From an uncultured Eggerthellaceae bacterium (GTDB lineage: Bacteria; Actinomycetota; Coriobacteriia; Coriobacteriales; Eggerthellaceae), in NCBI GenBank assembly GCA_946618265.1, contig CAMOLA010000004.1, forward strand, positions 7,867 through 71,866: a DNA stretch of 64,000 nt, written 5' to 3'. Of this stretch, positions 1 through 8,875 are shown one piece after another. The notes under the pieces were generated by a model, which was not told the DNA's origin, did not search any database, and saw nothing but the letters and a program-made list of their open reading frames with translations. Position 1 is the stretch's first letter, and every line of letters begins with the position of its first letter. A program made the translations under genes and the position numbers.

Positions 1-78
1 AGCGCAGAAAATCTTCAAGTTCAATTAGCCTTGTCGTGTGACGCGAGTCTCCAGGGTAACTGTTTCATGTGACCGAAA

Positions 79-118
79 GGGAGACTCCCCTTCGGTCCCA
101 GACCGTTGGGGAGTCTCC
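79..118. repeat. Inverted repeat in the left intergenic region
   Basis: An 11-bp perfect inverted pair (GGAGACTCCCC at 80-90 and its complement at 108-118) is separated by 17 nt. An alternative pairing of ACCGAAAGGG (72-81) with CCCCTTCGGT (87-96) competes with it. It lies downstream of dinB (minus strand, stop at 252), so it could act as a transcript end, but no T-tract follows. No convincing gene was found in 1-251. A dispersed intergenic repeat is an equally good reading. Confidence 0.5.
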
Positions 119-251
119 TCTTCTGTCAGTGTGGCGGGCGCGTACCTGGCGATGCAGGTCGAAAGCCAGCTCGGTAGAGATGAATGCCCGCATAAAGTTT
201 TGGCTGAAGGTGCGATGACCAACTGAACCCGCCCTGGAGACGTGTTTCACA

Positions 252-1571
252 TTATTTGTAGTCGGCGGGATTCTTGGAGGTCGTTCCGGTGTCCCGGCCG
301 CGAAGCCTGAGCTCGCGGCCGTATTGCAGGGATGATTCGCCGAACTTTTCCTTCACGAGGTCGGTTGCGCGATGCAGCTTTTCGCGCTGCTCGCTCATCG
401 TCGTGGCGCGCGATGTGTTGCCGTCGTCCTCGAGGTCGAAGAGGGTGGCCTGCTTGGGTCCGCGATCCGTGTCGAAGCCCGTTACGGCGACGCCTACGAG
501 CCGAAGCGGAATGCCGGGCTGCCAGACATCGTCGAGCATGACGTGCAGCATGCCCGAAAAGGCGTGCTCGTCAGGCGTCGCGATCTCGATGGGCCGTTGA
601 ACGGATTTGACGGAGAGGTTGTCGAAACGCACCTTGAGGGCGATCGTGGTGCCGTTGAGGCCTTTTCTCCGCAACCTTCGGGCAACCTTCGCGGCCATCA
701 TGTCGATTGCGGCCTCGATATCGTCGCGTTCAGTGAGGTTTTGCGCGAACGACATCTCGTTCGATACCGACTTGACGGTGTCGTCCGTCGAAACTTCGTC
801 GGCGTCCACGCCGCGCGAGCGGTCGAGCATCGTCCTGCCGTTCTTGCCGAGAAGCGACATGACGAGCTCGTCATCGGCCCGGGCCAAATCGCCGAGCGTT
901 TCGATGCCGTGCGCCTTGAGCTTCTTTTCCGAAGCCGCGCCGATGCCGCTCAGCGCGCGGATCGGTTGGGGGTCGAGGAAGTTGCGCTCGCTTCCTGGCA
1001 AGACCACCGTCAGGCCTCGAGGCTTGTCCATGTCTGATGCCAACTTCGCTACGGCTTTCGTTGTGCCGATGCCTATGGAGCAGGTGACCCCGAGCTTCTC
1101 TACGCGCGATTGGATTCGGCGGGCGATGTCGACGGGATGCTCGGTGTTGACGGAGGTTGGCGTCACGTCGAGAAACGCTTCGTCGATGCTGACTTGCTGG
1201 ACGTGCGGTGTTTCGTCGTGAAGGATCTGCATGACCATGTTCGACATTTCGCGATATCGGTCGTAATGACCCTCGGTCCAAATCGCGTCCGGGCAAAGCC
1301 TGCTGGCGGTGATCGAGGGCATGGCGGAGTGAACGCCGTACTTACGCGCCTCGTACGACGCTGTCGAGACGACGCCCCTGCGGTCGGAATGGCCTCCGAC
1401 TATGACGGGCTTTCCACGCCAGGCGGGATGGTCGAGCTGCTCGACGGAAGCGAAGAACGCGTCGAGGTCGACGAGCAGCACCGCGCGGCCGATCCACGGG
1501 AAGGCGGTGAGCGCGTCGAGGCTTGCATTCGCCGTATTGCCGTCAGTTGGATGTGGGTGGCCCGTTTGCAT
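252..1571 (-). CDS. dinB: DNA polymerase IV (Y-family)
   Basis: Translesion DNA polymerase of the Y family, 439 aa. The palm motif DLDAFFASVEQ (residues 35-45) supplies a catalytic Asp, and SIDEAFLD (about 127-134) holds the Asp-Glu pair. The helix-hairpin-helix region (about 190-240, with IRALSGIG) and the little-finger domain follow. The N-terminus has about 28 residues before the core, and no good Shine-Dalgarno sequence precedes the ATG, so an internal start is possible. It is transcribed alone and divergently from the aminotransferase-like gene; a hairpin sits in its leader. SOS control would be expected for dinB, but I see only a poor LexA-like site. The family call is secure. Confidence 0.95.
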   Translation of the reverse strand: MQTGHPHPTDGNTANASLDALTAFPWIGRAVLLVDLDAFFASVEQLDHPAWRGKPVIVGGHSDRRGVVSTASYEARKYGVHSAMPSITASRLCPDAIWTEGHYDRYREMSNMVMQILHDETPHVQQVSIDEAFLDVTPTSVNTEHPVDIARRIQSRVEKLGVTCSIGIGTTKAVAKLASDMDKPRGLTVVLPGSERNFLDPQPIRALSGIGAASEKKLKAHGIETLGDLARADDELVMSLLGKNGRTMLDRSRGVDADEVSTDDTVKSVSNEMSFAQNLTERDDIEAAIDMMAAKVARRLRRKGLNGTTIALKVRFDNLSVKSVQRPIEIATPDEHAFSGMLHVMLDDVWQPGIPLRLVGVAVTGFDTDRGPKQATLFDLEDDGNTSRATTMSEQREKLHRATDLVKEKFGESSLQYGRELRLRGRDTGTTSKNPADYK

Positions 1572-1619
1572 GAAAAAAGTCTACCATGACACAGGCGACC
1601 AAAGATGTGTTACGATATA

Positions 1620-1643
1620 AAACCCGCATTTACCTGCGGGTTT
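1620..1643 (-). terminator. Terminator-like hairpin in the dinB leader
   Basis: The 9-bp stem AAACCCGCA / TGCGGGTTT has a 6-nt loop. On the minus strand it is followed by TTTTATAT, the layout of an intrinsic terminator. It lies between the predicted dinB promoter (1675-1702) and the dinB start, so it would attenuate dinB or block read-through. On the plus strand it lies upstream of the other gene and is not transcribed with it. Confidence 0.55.
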
Positions 1644-1650
1644 GCAAAAT

Positions 1651-1702
1651 TTGAACGACGGTGTGAATGCACAATATATACGACTTAAACCCTTCGTTCC
1701 AA
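1651..1702. promoter_or_regulatory. Overlapping divergent promoters for dinB and the aminotransferase-like gene
   Basis: Plus strand: TTGAAC (1651-1656), 18-bp spacer, TATATA (1675-1680). Minus strand: TTGGAA (complement of 1697-1702), 16-bp spacer, and the same self-complementary TATATA box. The two promoters would share one -10 element, so the two genes may compete for polymerase. These are predicted from consensus only. Confidence 0.45.
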
Positions 1703-1740
1703 CAATATGATGCATGAGAAGGGGAGGGTTGAAGCAACGT

Positions 1741-2871
1741 ATGTCAAGCATTAGTTCGTCGCCGATTGCAAAACGCGGCGCTTTAACCGAGGTACCCGAG
1801 CAAGTTTTGTGTCCTCCGTATGATGTTCGCGACGAAATATCGTGGATTGATTTTTCAGGAACGGAAAATCCTTTCGGAACGCCGAAGTCTTTCGTCGATG
1901 CGCTATCGCGCGCATTGGCCAACGGGGTCATGTCGTATTTGCCCGACCGCGATTCCCATACTTTGCGCAGCGTGCTCGCGCGGACGTACTCGTTGCCCGT
2001 GGAGTCGTTTCTCGTCGGCACGACGGTTTCGAGCTTGATAACCGCCGTGGCGCAGGCGTTTCAGCCATGCAACGTCGGCGTTTCCACGCCGTGCCCGGTC
2101 GAATACGTGCTTTCGTTGGGCAATACGGGGCACAAGGTCGTGCAGCTCAGCATGCCCGGCAGCTTCGTGACGCCGAACGCGGACTTCGCCGAGTCAAGGG
2201 GGCCGCGCATCGATGCCGCGCTCCTGTCGAACCCCGGATACCCTTCGAGCAGGCTGCTCACACGCTCTACGCTGCTTTCCTATCTCGAACGCTGCGATTG
2301 GGTGATCGTCGACGAGCGGTCGATCGAGCTCACGCTCGGCGGGGAGTCCATGGTTCCCCTCGTGAACGAGAACAAGAACCTCATCGTCATACAGTCGTTC
2401 TCCGAACAATACGCGATGCCCGGCATGCATGTGAGCTTCTGCATCGCCCATCCGGATGCCATCGCGCAGATTGGCCGCTTCTATGACAACACGTGCGTGT
2501 CGATGTGCGCGGAAGTGCTCGCGGAGCCTTCCGCTCTCGAGCATCCGAAGCTCGATGGCGTCAGGGATTTCCTGTATGGCGAAATACCCTGGATGCAATG
2601 CATGCTATCGCTCGTTCCCGGCATCGACATTTTCCCCGCAGAGGCCAATTACGTCATGTGCTCGTACCACAACGGCGGGGACCTGAAGCTCGCGATATCG
2701 GACGTCAACCACCTCAGCTCGCGCTTGCAGCTCGAAGGGTTCCTCATTCGAAAGCTCGCCGGCACCCCGGGACTTGCAGACAACGGTTACTTCTGCGTGG
2801 CGGTGCGCACGAGACAGGACAACGAGAAGCTCATTTCCGCAATGCGCCGCATCGTGTCGCCCACGAGCTAG
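1741..2871 (+). CDS. Aminotransferase class I/II-fold protein lacking the PLP lysine
   Basis: 376 aa from the ATG at 1741, chosen because AGGGGAGGG lies 12 nt upstream; an in-frame ATG at 1714 is the alternative. The fold resembles HisC/CobD fold-type I enzymes: an FSGTENPFGTP start, LLSNPGYPSS in place of NPNNPTG, VDERS in place of VDEAY, and a C-terminal VAVRTRQDNEKL with the substrate-carboxylate Arg. The signature SFSK..xxxxG is SFSEQYAMPG here: the lysine that forms the Schiff base is Glu222 (GAA at 2404-2406), and the VDEAY Tyr is Ser. A conventional transamination or decarboxylation is therefore unlikely. The frame is intact, which argues against a pseudogene. It is a single gene with its own promoter, and its function is unknown. 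Confidence 0.85.
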   Translation: MSSISSSPIAKRGALTEVPEQVLCPPYDVRDEISWIDFSGTENPFGTPKSFVDALSRALANGVMSYLPDRDSHTLRSVLARTYSLPVESFLVGTTVSSLITAVAQAFQPCNVGVSTPCPVEYVLSLGNTGHKVVQLSMPGSFVTPNADFAESRGPRIDAALLSNPGYPSSRLLTRSTLLSYLERCDWVIVDERSIELTLGGESMVPLVNENKNLIVIQSFSEQYAMPGMHVSFCIAHPDAIAQIGRFYDNTCVSMCAEVLAEPSALEHPKLDGVRDFLYGEIPWMQCMLSLVPGIDIFPAEANYVMCSYHNGGDLKLAISDVNHLSSRLQLEGFLIRKLAGTPGLADNGYFCVAVRTRQDNEKLISAMRRIVSPTS

Positions 2872-2932
2872 GAAACGCAAGGGCGGAGATTGCTCGAAAA
2901 CCTGATGAGCCATTCTGAGCCGAAAACGAAGT

Positions 2933-2975
2933 ATTCCCGCGAAGCTGGTTGACTGTAGAACCGCTTCGCGGGAAT
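2933..2975. terminator. Bidirectional terminator hairpin
   Basis: A 13-bp perfect stem (ATTCCCGCGAAGC at 2933-2945 with its complement at 2963-2975) is extended inside the loop by GGTT/AACC. It lies between the convergent aminotransferase-like gene and degV. T-tracts are weak on both sides. Confidence 0.75.
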
Positions 2976-3049
2976 CCCTTGCTTGCTCGTGATGTCGTTT
3001 CGTAGTTGCTCGGGCGGACGACATCTTCCGTCCTCGTTGTCCTTCTGGA

Positions 3050-3928
3050 CTATCGGCCTTCGCGATCTGCCATGAAGAACAGGGCGACGGTTCCCGGGCC
3101 GGCGTGGGCGCCGATAACGGGATCGAGCGTGTTCACGAAGAACTTCGTGCAACCGTAGCGTTCCTTGAGGAGGTCAACCAGGTAATTGGCATCGTCGATG
3201 CAGTCGCCATGGCTGATGAAGACCTCCAGGTCCTCGTACGGCTTGATCGCGGATTTCCCAAGATGGTCGGCAAGCGCTTGCAGCGACTTCTTGCGACCGC
3301 GCACCTTTTCCATGGGGATGAGCTTGCCTTCCTCGTCTACGTGCAAGACAGGCTTGATGTTGAGCAGGGTGCCGGCCCAAGCACTCGTGCGCGAAACGCG
3401 GCCACCGCGGAACAGGAACATGAGGTCGTCGACCGTGAACCAGTGCGCCACGTTGAGCTTGTTTTCCTCGATCCACGAATGGACCTCTTCGATCGAAGCC
3501 CCGTCCTTCCTCATCATGCAAGCCTTGTAGACGATGAGACCTTCGCCCATGGCGGCTGCCAGGGTGTCGGTGTGGAGGATTTTGCGCTCGGGGTACTTTC
3601 CGCGTAGCTCTTCCAAGGCCGCAGCCGTGGACTGGTACGTGCCCGAAAGGCCGCTCGAGAATCCGATGTACAGGATGTCTTTGCCCTCGCCGAGCAGCTT
3701 GTCGAGCAGCTTTTCGGATTGCTGGATATTCGGCAGGGAAGTGGTGAAGACCTTGCCGTCCCTCATCATCTTGAAGAAGCTGGCCAAGTCGCTATCGGCG
3801 CCTTCGGTATAGCTTTGATACTGCTCGCCGTCCGACATGAACGTAAGCGGAAGGATGTGCAGACCAAACTCTCGGATCATCTTGTCGTCAAGATTGCAAC
3901 TTGAGTCGGTTACGATTTCGAATTGCAT
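3050..3928 (-). CDS. DegV family fatty-acid-binding protein (first copy)
   Basis: 292 aa DegV/FakB-fold protein. Family members bind a long-chain fatty acid and, with the kinase FakA, present it for phosphorylation in the cytoplasm. Visible marks are the N-terminal IVTDSSCNL strand-turn, FSSGLSGTYQS (about 91-101), the FRGGRVSRT segment, and the C-terminal VIGAHAGPGTVALFF. The start is preceded by GGAGAG. A promoter (TTGCCT-16-TACAAT) precedes it. A second DegV gene lies at 12186, and the two are clearly diverged paralogues. No fakA homologue is in the window, so the fatty-acid kinase role is inferred from the family. Confidence 0.92.
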   Translation of the reverse strand: MQFEIVTDSSCNLDDKMIREFGLHILPLTFMSDGEQYQSYTEGADSDLASFFKMMRDGKVFTTSLPNIQQSEKLLDKLLGEGKDILYIGFSSGLSGTYQSTAAALEELRGKYPERKILHTDTLAAAMGEGLIVYKACMMRKDGASIEEVHSWIEENKLNVAHWFTVDDLMFLFRGGRVSRTSAWAGTLLNIKPVLHVDEEGKLIPMEKVRGRKKSLQALADHLGKSAIKPYEDLEVFISHGDCIDDANYLVDLLKERYGCTKFFVNTLDPVIGAHAGPGTVALFFMADREGR

Positions 3929-3962
3929 TGAGGCTCTCCAATCTAGTCAATCAATCGTCTCT

Positions 3963-3990
3963 ATTGTACTGAAATCGAGAACATAGGCAA
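3963..3990 (-). promoter_or_regulatory. Predicted promoter of the first degV gene
   Basis: On the minus strand, TTGCCT (complement of 3985-3990), 16-bp spacer, TACAAT (complement of 3963-3968), about 35 nt before the degV ATG. Confidence 0.5.
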
Positions 3991-4111
3991 AATGCAAACG
4001 GCGAGAGCCAGAAAAGACCAGGTTTGCGGAACCGTGATCGTCAAGTCGCTGAAGTAACGTGCAGGGATTTTGAATGCAGCGGTGCGAGCCCGTAATTAAG
4101 CATCGTTCGCC

Positions 4112-4117
4112 TATAAT
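4112..4117 (+). promoter_or_regulatory. Predicted -10 box of the ileS promoter
   Basis: A perfect TATAAT lies 36 nt before the GTG start of ileS; no good -35 hexamer is visible. A transcript starting about 4124 has too short a leader for a T-box, and I found no T-box signature upstream. Confidence 0.45.
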
Positions 4118-4152
4118 TGAGAAGTTTACGTTTACTGTCGAAAGAGGAAATC

Positions 4153-6999
4153 GTGGCGAACACCTACAAGGATACGATGAACTTGCCCCAAACCGACTTC
4201 GCGATGAGGGGCAATCTCCCGCAAAACGAGCCAAAGCGCTTGGAGAAGTGGGAAAGCGAGCAGCTCTACTGGCGCGTTCTCGAAAAGAACAAGGATGCCG
4301 AGCCTTTCGTATTGCACGACGGGCCTCCGTACGCAAACGGCCCCATCCACATCGGGCATGCGTTCAACAAGATTCTCAAGGACTTCGTGAACAAGTCCCA
4401 CGCGCAGATGGGCTACTACACTCCGTATATTCCCGGTTGGGATTGCCACGGCCAGCCTATCGAGCATATGGTCGAAACCACGCTCGGCACCGAGAAGTTC
4501 CGCGATACGCCCCAGCCTGAAGTCCGCCGCCTCTGCCGCGAATGGGCCGAAAAGTACGTCGGCGTGCAGCGCGATGGGTTCAAGCGCCTGGGCGTCAATG
4601 CTGATTGGGAGCATCCGTACCTCACGTTCATCCCAAATTACGAAGCGGGCAACGTCGAGGTATTCAAGAAGATGTATCTCGATGGGTCGGTCTACCGCGG
4701 CCGCAAGCCTATCCACTGGTGCAGCCACTGCCATACCGCGCTCGCCGAGGCCGAAATCGAATACGGCGATGAGGTGAGCCCCGCGATCTTCGTGCGGTTC
4801 GCGATGACCACGGTGCCGGAAGGGCTCGAAGCCTGGGAAGGCAAACTCGACGTCGCCATCTGGACGACCACGCCGTGGACGCTTCCCGCAGACGACGCCG
4901 TCATCCTGCATCCGGAAGCCGATTACGTCGCCGTCGAATATGACGGCCGTGCGGCCATCATGGCCGAGGCTCTCGTCGAAAAGCTCGTCGAGAAGTTCGG
5001 CTGGGAAGGCGCCCGCGTCGTCGAAGGCTGGAAGATGACCGGCACCGAGCTTCAGGGCAATCGCTACGAGCAGCCCATTTTCGCCGACCAGGGCGAAGAG
5101 GGCGTGTTTATCTACGCCGACTACGTCACGCTCGAAGATGGCACCGGCATCGTGCACACGGCACCGGGTCACGGCGTCGACGACTACCTGGCTGGCATGA
5201 AGTTCGACGTGCCCGTCATCATGCCGGTCGACGACAACGGCTGCTTCTACGAAGGCGATGCCATCGGCACGGGCGGCCCGTTTTCGGGCATGGAGGTTAA
5301 CGAGGCCAATCCCGTCATCATCGATTGGCTCCGCGACCGCGACATGCTCATCTTGCACGAAGACATTAACCACAGCTATCCGCACTGCTGGCGTTGCCAC
5401 GAGCCCGTCATCTTCCGCGCCACGAGCCAATGGTTCGTATCGATGGACGAGACGGGATTGCGCAAGGCCGCCAGCCACGCAATCGACAATGACGTGGAAT
5501 GGATTCCCGCCTGGGCGTCCAACAGAATCGGCGCCATGGTGGCCGAGCGTCCGGATTGGTGCATTTCGCGCCAGCGTTCGTGGGGCGTGCCCATTCCGGT
5601 GTTCCACTGCGAGAAGTGCGGCGAGGTCGTTGCGACCGAAGCCACGTTCGACGCCGTCATCGACCTGTTCTACACCGAGGGCGCCGATGCCTGGTTCACC
5701 AAGAAGCCCGCTGACTACCTGCCCGCCGACACGTGCTGCCCGAAATGCGGTGCCGGTGTAGGCGACATCGCCCCCGAAAAGGACATCCTCGACGTATGGT
5801 GGGAGTCGGGCGTTTCGCACACGAGCGTGTGCCGCCACCGCGAATCCGAAGGGCTGCATTTCCCTGCGGAAATGTATCTCGAGGGTTCCGACCAGCATCG
5901 CGGGTGGTTCCAGTCTGCGCTGCTCACGAGCGTCGGCGCCTACGGGGTTGCTCCCTACAAATCCGTCATGCATTGCGGGTTCACCGTCGACGAGAACGGC
6001 GAGAAGATGTCGAAGTCCAAGGGCAACGGCGTCGACCCCGCCGAGGTCATGGACAAGTTCGGAGCCGACGTGCTGCGCCTCTGGGTTGCATCGGTCGACT
6101 ATTCGCACGACGTTTCGATTTCCGACAACATCCTCAAGCAGGTGTCGGATGCATACCGCAAGTTCCGCAACTCCTTCAGGTTCCTGCTGGGCAGCCTCGA
6201 TGATTTCGACGACACGAAGTTCGTTTCGAGCTGGGACGATCTCGAGCCCGTTGACAAATACATGATGGCGAAGACCTATGCGCTGCTGCGCGAGTGCCGC
6301 GATCATTACCAGACCTACAAGTTCAGCGGCGTGTACCGTTCGTGCTACGACTTCGTGAACGAGCTTTCCAGCGTGTACATGGACATCGCCAAGGACCGTC
6401 TCTACTCCGAAGCGCCGAATTCTCCGCGTCGCCGCGCCGTCCAGAGCGTCCTCATGAACATCCTGGAGGTTCTCGTGCGCGTGCTGGCGCCCATCCTGTC
6501 GTTCACGTGCGACGAGGTCTGGGAGCATTTCCCGCCTGCCATGCGCGAGCAGGAAGGTCGTCCGTTCAGCATCCAGCTCGGCGGTTGGCCTGCGCGTGAA
6601 GACTTCATGCCGGCGCTTCCCGCCGATGACGGCGCTGCTGACCTGGAGGCGTTCACCGTTGCCATGAGCGTGCGCGAAGTCGTCACGAAGGCCCTCGAGG
6701 AAGCGCGCGCGGAGAAGCGCATCAACAAGAGCCAGGAGGCTGCCGTCAAGGTGACGCTTCCTGCTGACGTCGCCGAGAAGCTGTCGGCTTTCGACGCAAC
6801 GGTGTTCGAGGAGCTCTTCATCGTGAGCGGCGTCGAGTTCGTCGAGGGCGACGATTTTGCATGCGAGGTCGTCGATGCGGCTGGGGAAAAATGCCCGCGC
6901 TGCTGGAATTACCGTGAGCTCGGCGGGAATGCGAACCATCCTGCCGTATGCACCCGCTGCGGCGATGTGCTCGACGAAATCGGTTTCCAGGAAGCGTAG
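4153..6999 (+). CDS. ileS: Isoleucyl-tRNA synthetase
   Basis: Class I aminoacyl-tRNA synthetase charging tRNA-Ile, 948 aa. I chose the GTG start at 4153 because AAAGAGG lies 5 nt upstream and the protein then begins ANTYKDTMNLP, typical of IleS; an in-frame ATG at 4117 overlaps the -10 box. HIGH motif is PIHIGH (about 64-69), KMSKS is at about 618-622, and the CP1 editing domain has the TTTPWTLP motif (about residue 240). The C-terminus has a zinc-binding CPRCW...CTRCG pair (about 912-935), as in long bacterial-type IleS. It is followed by a strong terminator, so it is probably monocistronic. Confidence 0.97.
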   Translation: MANTYKDTMNLPQTDFAMRGNLPQNEPKRLEKWESEQLYWRVLEKNKDAEPFVLHDGPPYANGPIHIGHAFNKILKDFVNKSHAQMGYYTPYIPGWDCHGQPIEHMVETTLGTEKFRDTPQPEVRRLCREWAEKYVGVQRDGFKRLGVNADWEHPYLTFIPNYEAGNVEVFKKMYLDGSVYRGRKPIHWCSHCHTALAEAEIEYGDEVSPAIFVRFAMTTVPEGLEAWEGKLDVAIWTTTPWTLPADDAVILHPEADYVAVEYDGRAAIMAEALVEKLVEKFGWEGARVVEGWKMTGTELQGNRYEQPIFADQGEEGVFIYADYVTLEDGTGIVHTAPGHGVDDYLAGMKFDVPVIMPVDDNGCFYEGDAIGTGGPFSGMEVNEANPVIIDWLRDRDMLILHEDINHSYPHCWRCHEPVIFRATSQWFVSMDETGLRKAASHAIDNDVEWIPAWASNRIGAMVAERPDWCISRQRSWGVPIPVFHCEKCGEVVATEATFDAVIDLFYTEGADAWFTKKPADYLPADTCCPKCGAGVGDIAPEKDILDVWWESGVSHTSVCRHRESEGLHFPAEMYLEGSDQHRGWFQSALLTSVGAYGVAPYKSVMHCGFTVDENGEKMSKSKGNGVDPAEVMDKFGADVLRLWVASVDYSHDVSISDNILKQVSDAYRKFRNSFRFLLGSLDDFDDTKFVSSWDDLEPVDKYMMAKTYALLRECRDHYQTYKFSGVYRSCYDFVNELSSVYMDIAKDRLYSEAPNSPRRRAVQSVLMNILEVLVRVLAPILSFTCDEVWEHFPPAMREQEGRPFSIQLGGWPAREDFMPALPADDGAADLEAFTVAMSVREVVTKALEEARAEKRINKSQEAAVKVTLPADVAEKLSAFDATVFEELFIVSGVEFVEGDDFACEVVDAAGEKCPRCWNYRELGGNANHPAVCTRCGDVLDEIGFQEA

Positions 7000-7051
7000 A
7001 CGCGCCTCAAAGATTCCCTAGACGAGCGGTAACGAAGGTAAGCACTGCAAG

Positions 7052-7089
7052 ACCGCGGGATGGGGCGAACACCCCGTCCCGCGGTTTTT
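7052..7089 (+). terminator. Intrinsic terminator after ileS
   Basis: ACCGCGGGA (7052-7060) pairs with TCCCGCGGT (7077-7085), and inner GGGG/CCCC pairs extend the stem. A run of five T follows (7085-7089). This is a textbook intrinsic terminator. Confidence 0.9.
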
Positions 7090-7107
7090 GATTAGCTTGT
7101 ATGGCAG

Positions 7108-7608
7108 GTGGCAATGGCGGAAAACAGCAAACCGTATCCAATCACTAAGGCGATAGCTTTCGCGGTCATCGTCGTGGCCTGGGTGGCGCTCGATCAAGCA
7201 ACCAAAGCCTTGTTCGCGGGGCAGCAGCCCGGAGACGTGCTTGCAGGTCCGTTCTTTGGGCTCATCGACATACGGCTCGTGCACAATACCGGCGGCGCCT
7301 GGGGCATATTCTCGGATAGCACGATGATGCTCGGTGTGTTCTCGATTGTCGTGTGCGTCGTCATCGCGGCGTTCTTCTTGTTAAGCGCCCGTCAAACGTC
7401 GTGGTTGCAGGCGATTGCCTTTTCGCTCATCGTCGCGGGTGGCATAGGAAATGCAATCGACAGGTTCGCCCAGGGGTTCGTCACGGATTTTATCGAGTTC
7501 AGCTTCATCGACTTTCCGGTGTTCAACGTTGCCGATATCGGCGTAACCTGCGGGTTCGTGCTCATTGTCATCAGCACCATAGCCGTAATGGGGAAACAGG
7601 CCGATTAG
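7108..7608 (+). CDS. lspA: Signal peptidase II (prolipoprotein signal peptidase)
   Basis: 166 aa integral membrane aspartyl protease that cleaves lipoprotein signal peptides. Four hydrophobic helices are visible. The catalytic aspartates are D118 in GNAIDRF and D143 in FNVADIG, and the NTGGAWG loop is also typical. The start is uncertain: GTG at 7108 or ATG at 7114, neither with ideal spacing from a ribosome site. It lies just after the ileS terminator and before an RluD-type gene, the common lspA-rluD order; a 118-nt gap separates the two. Confidence 0.95.
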   Translation: MAMAENSKPYPITKAIAFAVIVVAWVALDQATKALFAGQQPGDVLAGPFFGLIDIRLVHNTGGAWGIFSDSTMMLGVFSIVVCVVIAAFFLLSARQTSWLQAIAFSLIVAGGIGNAIDRFAQGFVTDFIEFSFIDFPVFNVADIGVTCGFVLIVISTIAVMGKQAD

Positions 7609-7726
7609 GGCCACGCGAGGAACGCATCGGCGCATGCGGCATTGGCCAGGACGGTCGCTTTGTGACGCGTCATGAGCCGATGACGGCCTCGGCGATACCT
7701 GCCTACGAAACCAAGTGAGGAGTCTC

Positions 7727-8785
7727 ATGACATCGCGATGCTACGTTACAACTCAATCCGATGACGGCATGCGCCTCGATGCCCTCATGGGGCAGAGGGG
7801 GCTGTATGCGAGCAGGTCGGCGGCCGCCCATGCAATCGAGGCGGGTATGGTGCTCGTAGCGGGCGAGCCCGCCACGAAGAAGCTGATCGTGAAACCGGGA
7901 CAGCCGATCGTGTACGAAGTTGACGACCAAGTGGTTGACACGCCCCTCGTCGGGGAGCCGATCGACCTGGACATACGATACGAGGATGATGACCTCATCA
8001 TCTTGTCGAAACAGGCGGGGCTCGTCTGCCATCCATCCGACGACCACGCCGACGGCACGCTCGTCAATGCGCTCATTTACCACTGCGGAGCAAGCAACCT
8101 GTGCAACGTGCAAGGCGAGAAGGATAGGCTCGGCATCGTCCATCGGCTGGATATGGATACGACCGGCCTCATGATGGCCGCCAAGTCCAACGTTGCAGGT
8201 GAGGCCCTCATGGCTGCGATTCAGGACCATGTCGTCGATAGGCGTTACCTCGCGTTGGTCCATGGGGTCGTCGCAATCGATTCCGGGATGGTCGACGCGC
8301 CCATTGCCAGACACGCGAAAGACCGCACGCGCATGGCGATTCGAGACTGCGATTCCGCGCGCGAGGCCATCACGACGTTTCGCGTGATCGAGCGATTCGA
8401 GGCCGGTGCTCGCGACAACGGCTACACGCTCATAGACTGCAAGCTTTTCACGGGTCGTACCCATCAGATTCGCGTGCACATGGAATATGCGAAGCACCCG
8501 CTCGTGGGAGACCCCTTGTACACCGCGAGCAGGCCGAAATCGGAATCGACGAACCTCGGGTTGCGCAGGCAGTTCCTCCACTCGTTCATGCTCACGCTCG
8601 ACCATCCGGTGACTGGCGAGAACTTGCAATTTGCCGACAACGTGCCCGCAGACCTCGAGCGCGTGCTCGACGGTCTTGCCGAGCGCAGCATGGGCATCAC
8701 CGACCACGGACGCGAGATATTCGACCTTCTCTCCACGGCGCCGCACCCGTCCATCGAAGGGGTCCCGTACCTCGATCAACGCTAA
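7727..8785 (+). CDS. RluA/RluD family 23S rRNA pseudouridine synthase
   Basis: 352 aa. An N-terminal S4 RNA-binding domain (about 10-75, with the MRLDALMGQRG start) precedes the synthase domain. The catalytic Asp is D142 in the HRLD motif (GIVHRLDMDTTG), and the C-terminal GRTHQIRVHM and HPLVGDPLY motifs are typical of RluD/RluA. I chose the ATG at 7727 because TGAGGAG lies 5 nt upstream. The exact uridine target cannot be read from sequence; the lspA neighbourhood favours an RluD-like enzyme acting on the large-subunit rRNA. Confidence 0.93.
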   Translation: MTSRCYVTTQSDDGMRLDALMGQRGLYASRSAAAHAIEAGMVLVAGEPATKKLIVKPGQPIVYEVDDQVVDTPLVGEPIDLDIRYEDDDLIILSKQAGLVCHPSDDHADGTLVNALIYHCGASNLCNVQGEKDRLGIVHRLDMDTTGLMMAAKSNVAGEALMAAIQDHVVDRRYLALVHGVVAIDSGMVDAPIARHAKDRTRMAIRDCDSAREAITTFRVIERFEAGARDNGYTLIDCKLFTGRTHQIRVHMEYAKHPLVGDPLYTASRPKSESTNLGLRRQFLHSFMLTLDHPVTGENLQFADNVPADLERVLDGLAERSMGITDHGREIFDLLSTAPHPSIEGVPYLDQR

Positions 8786-8875
8786 ACCAACGCCTCTGGC
8801 AGCCGCATTGCAGCTCATTGTGTACAATGTTGAACCGTCGGGTTGCGATACCTATGAGGCGCAGGAGGCGTAGTG

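Noticed and set aside
1651..1664. LexA box for dinB
   Set aside because: TGAACGACGGTGTG keeps only the GAAC half of the consensus; too weak to call.
3929..4152. T-box riboswitch before ileS
   Set aside because: No conserved T-box sequence or specifier stem was found, and the best -10 box leaves a leader of about 30 nt.
4132..6939. A 935-codon open frame on the strand opposite ileS
   Set aside because: It is the antisense shadow of a certain gene; the translation is low in hydrophobic structure, rich in His/Asp/Val/Arg, and has no domain.
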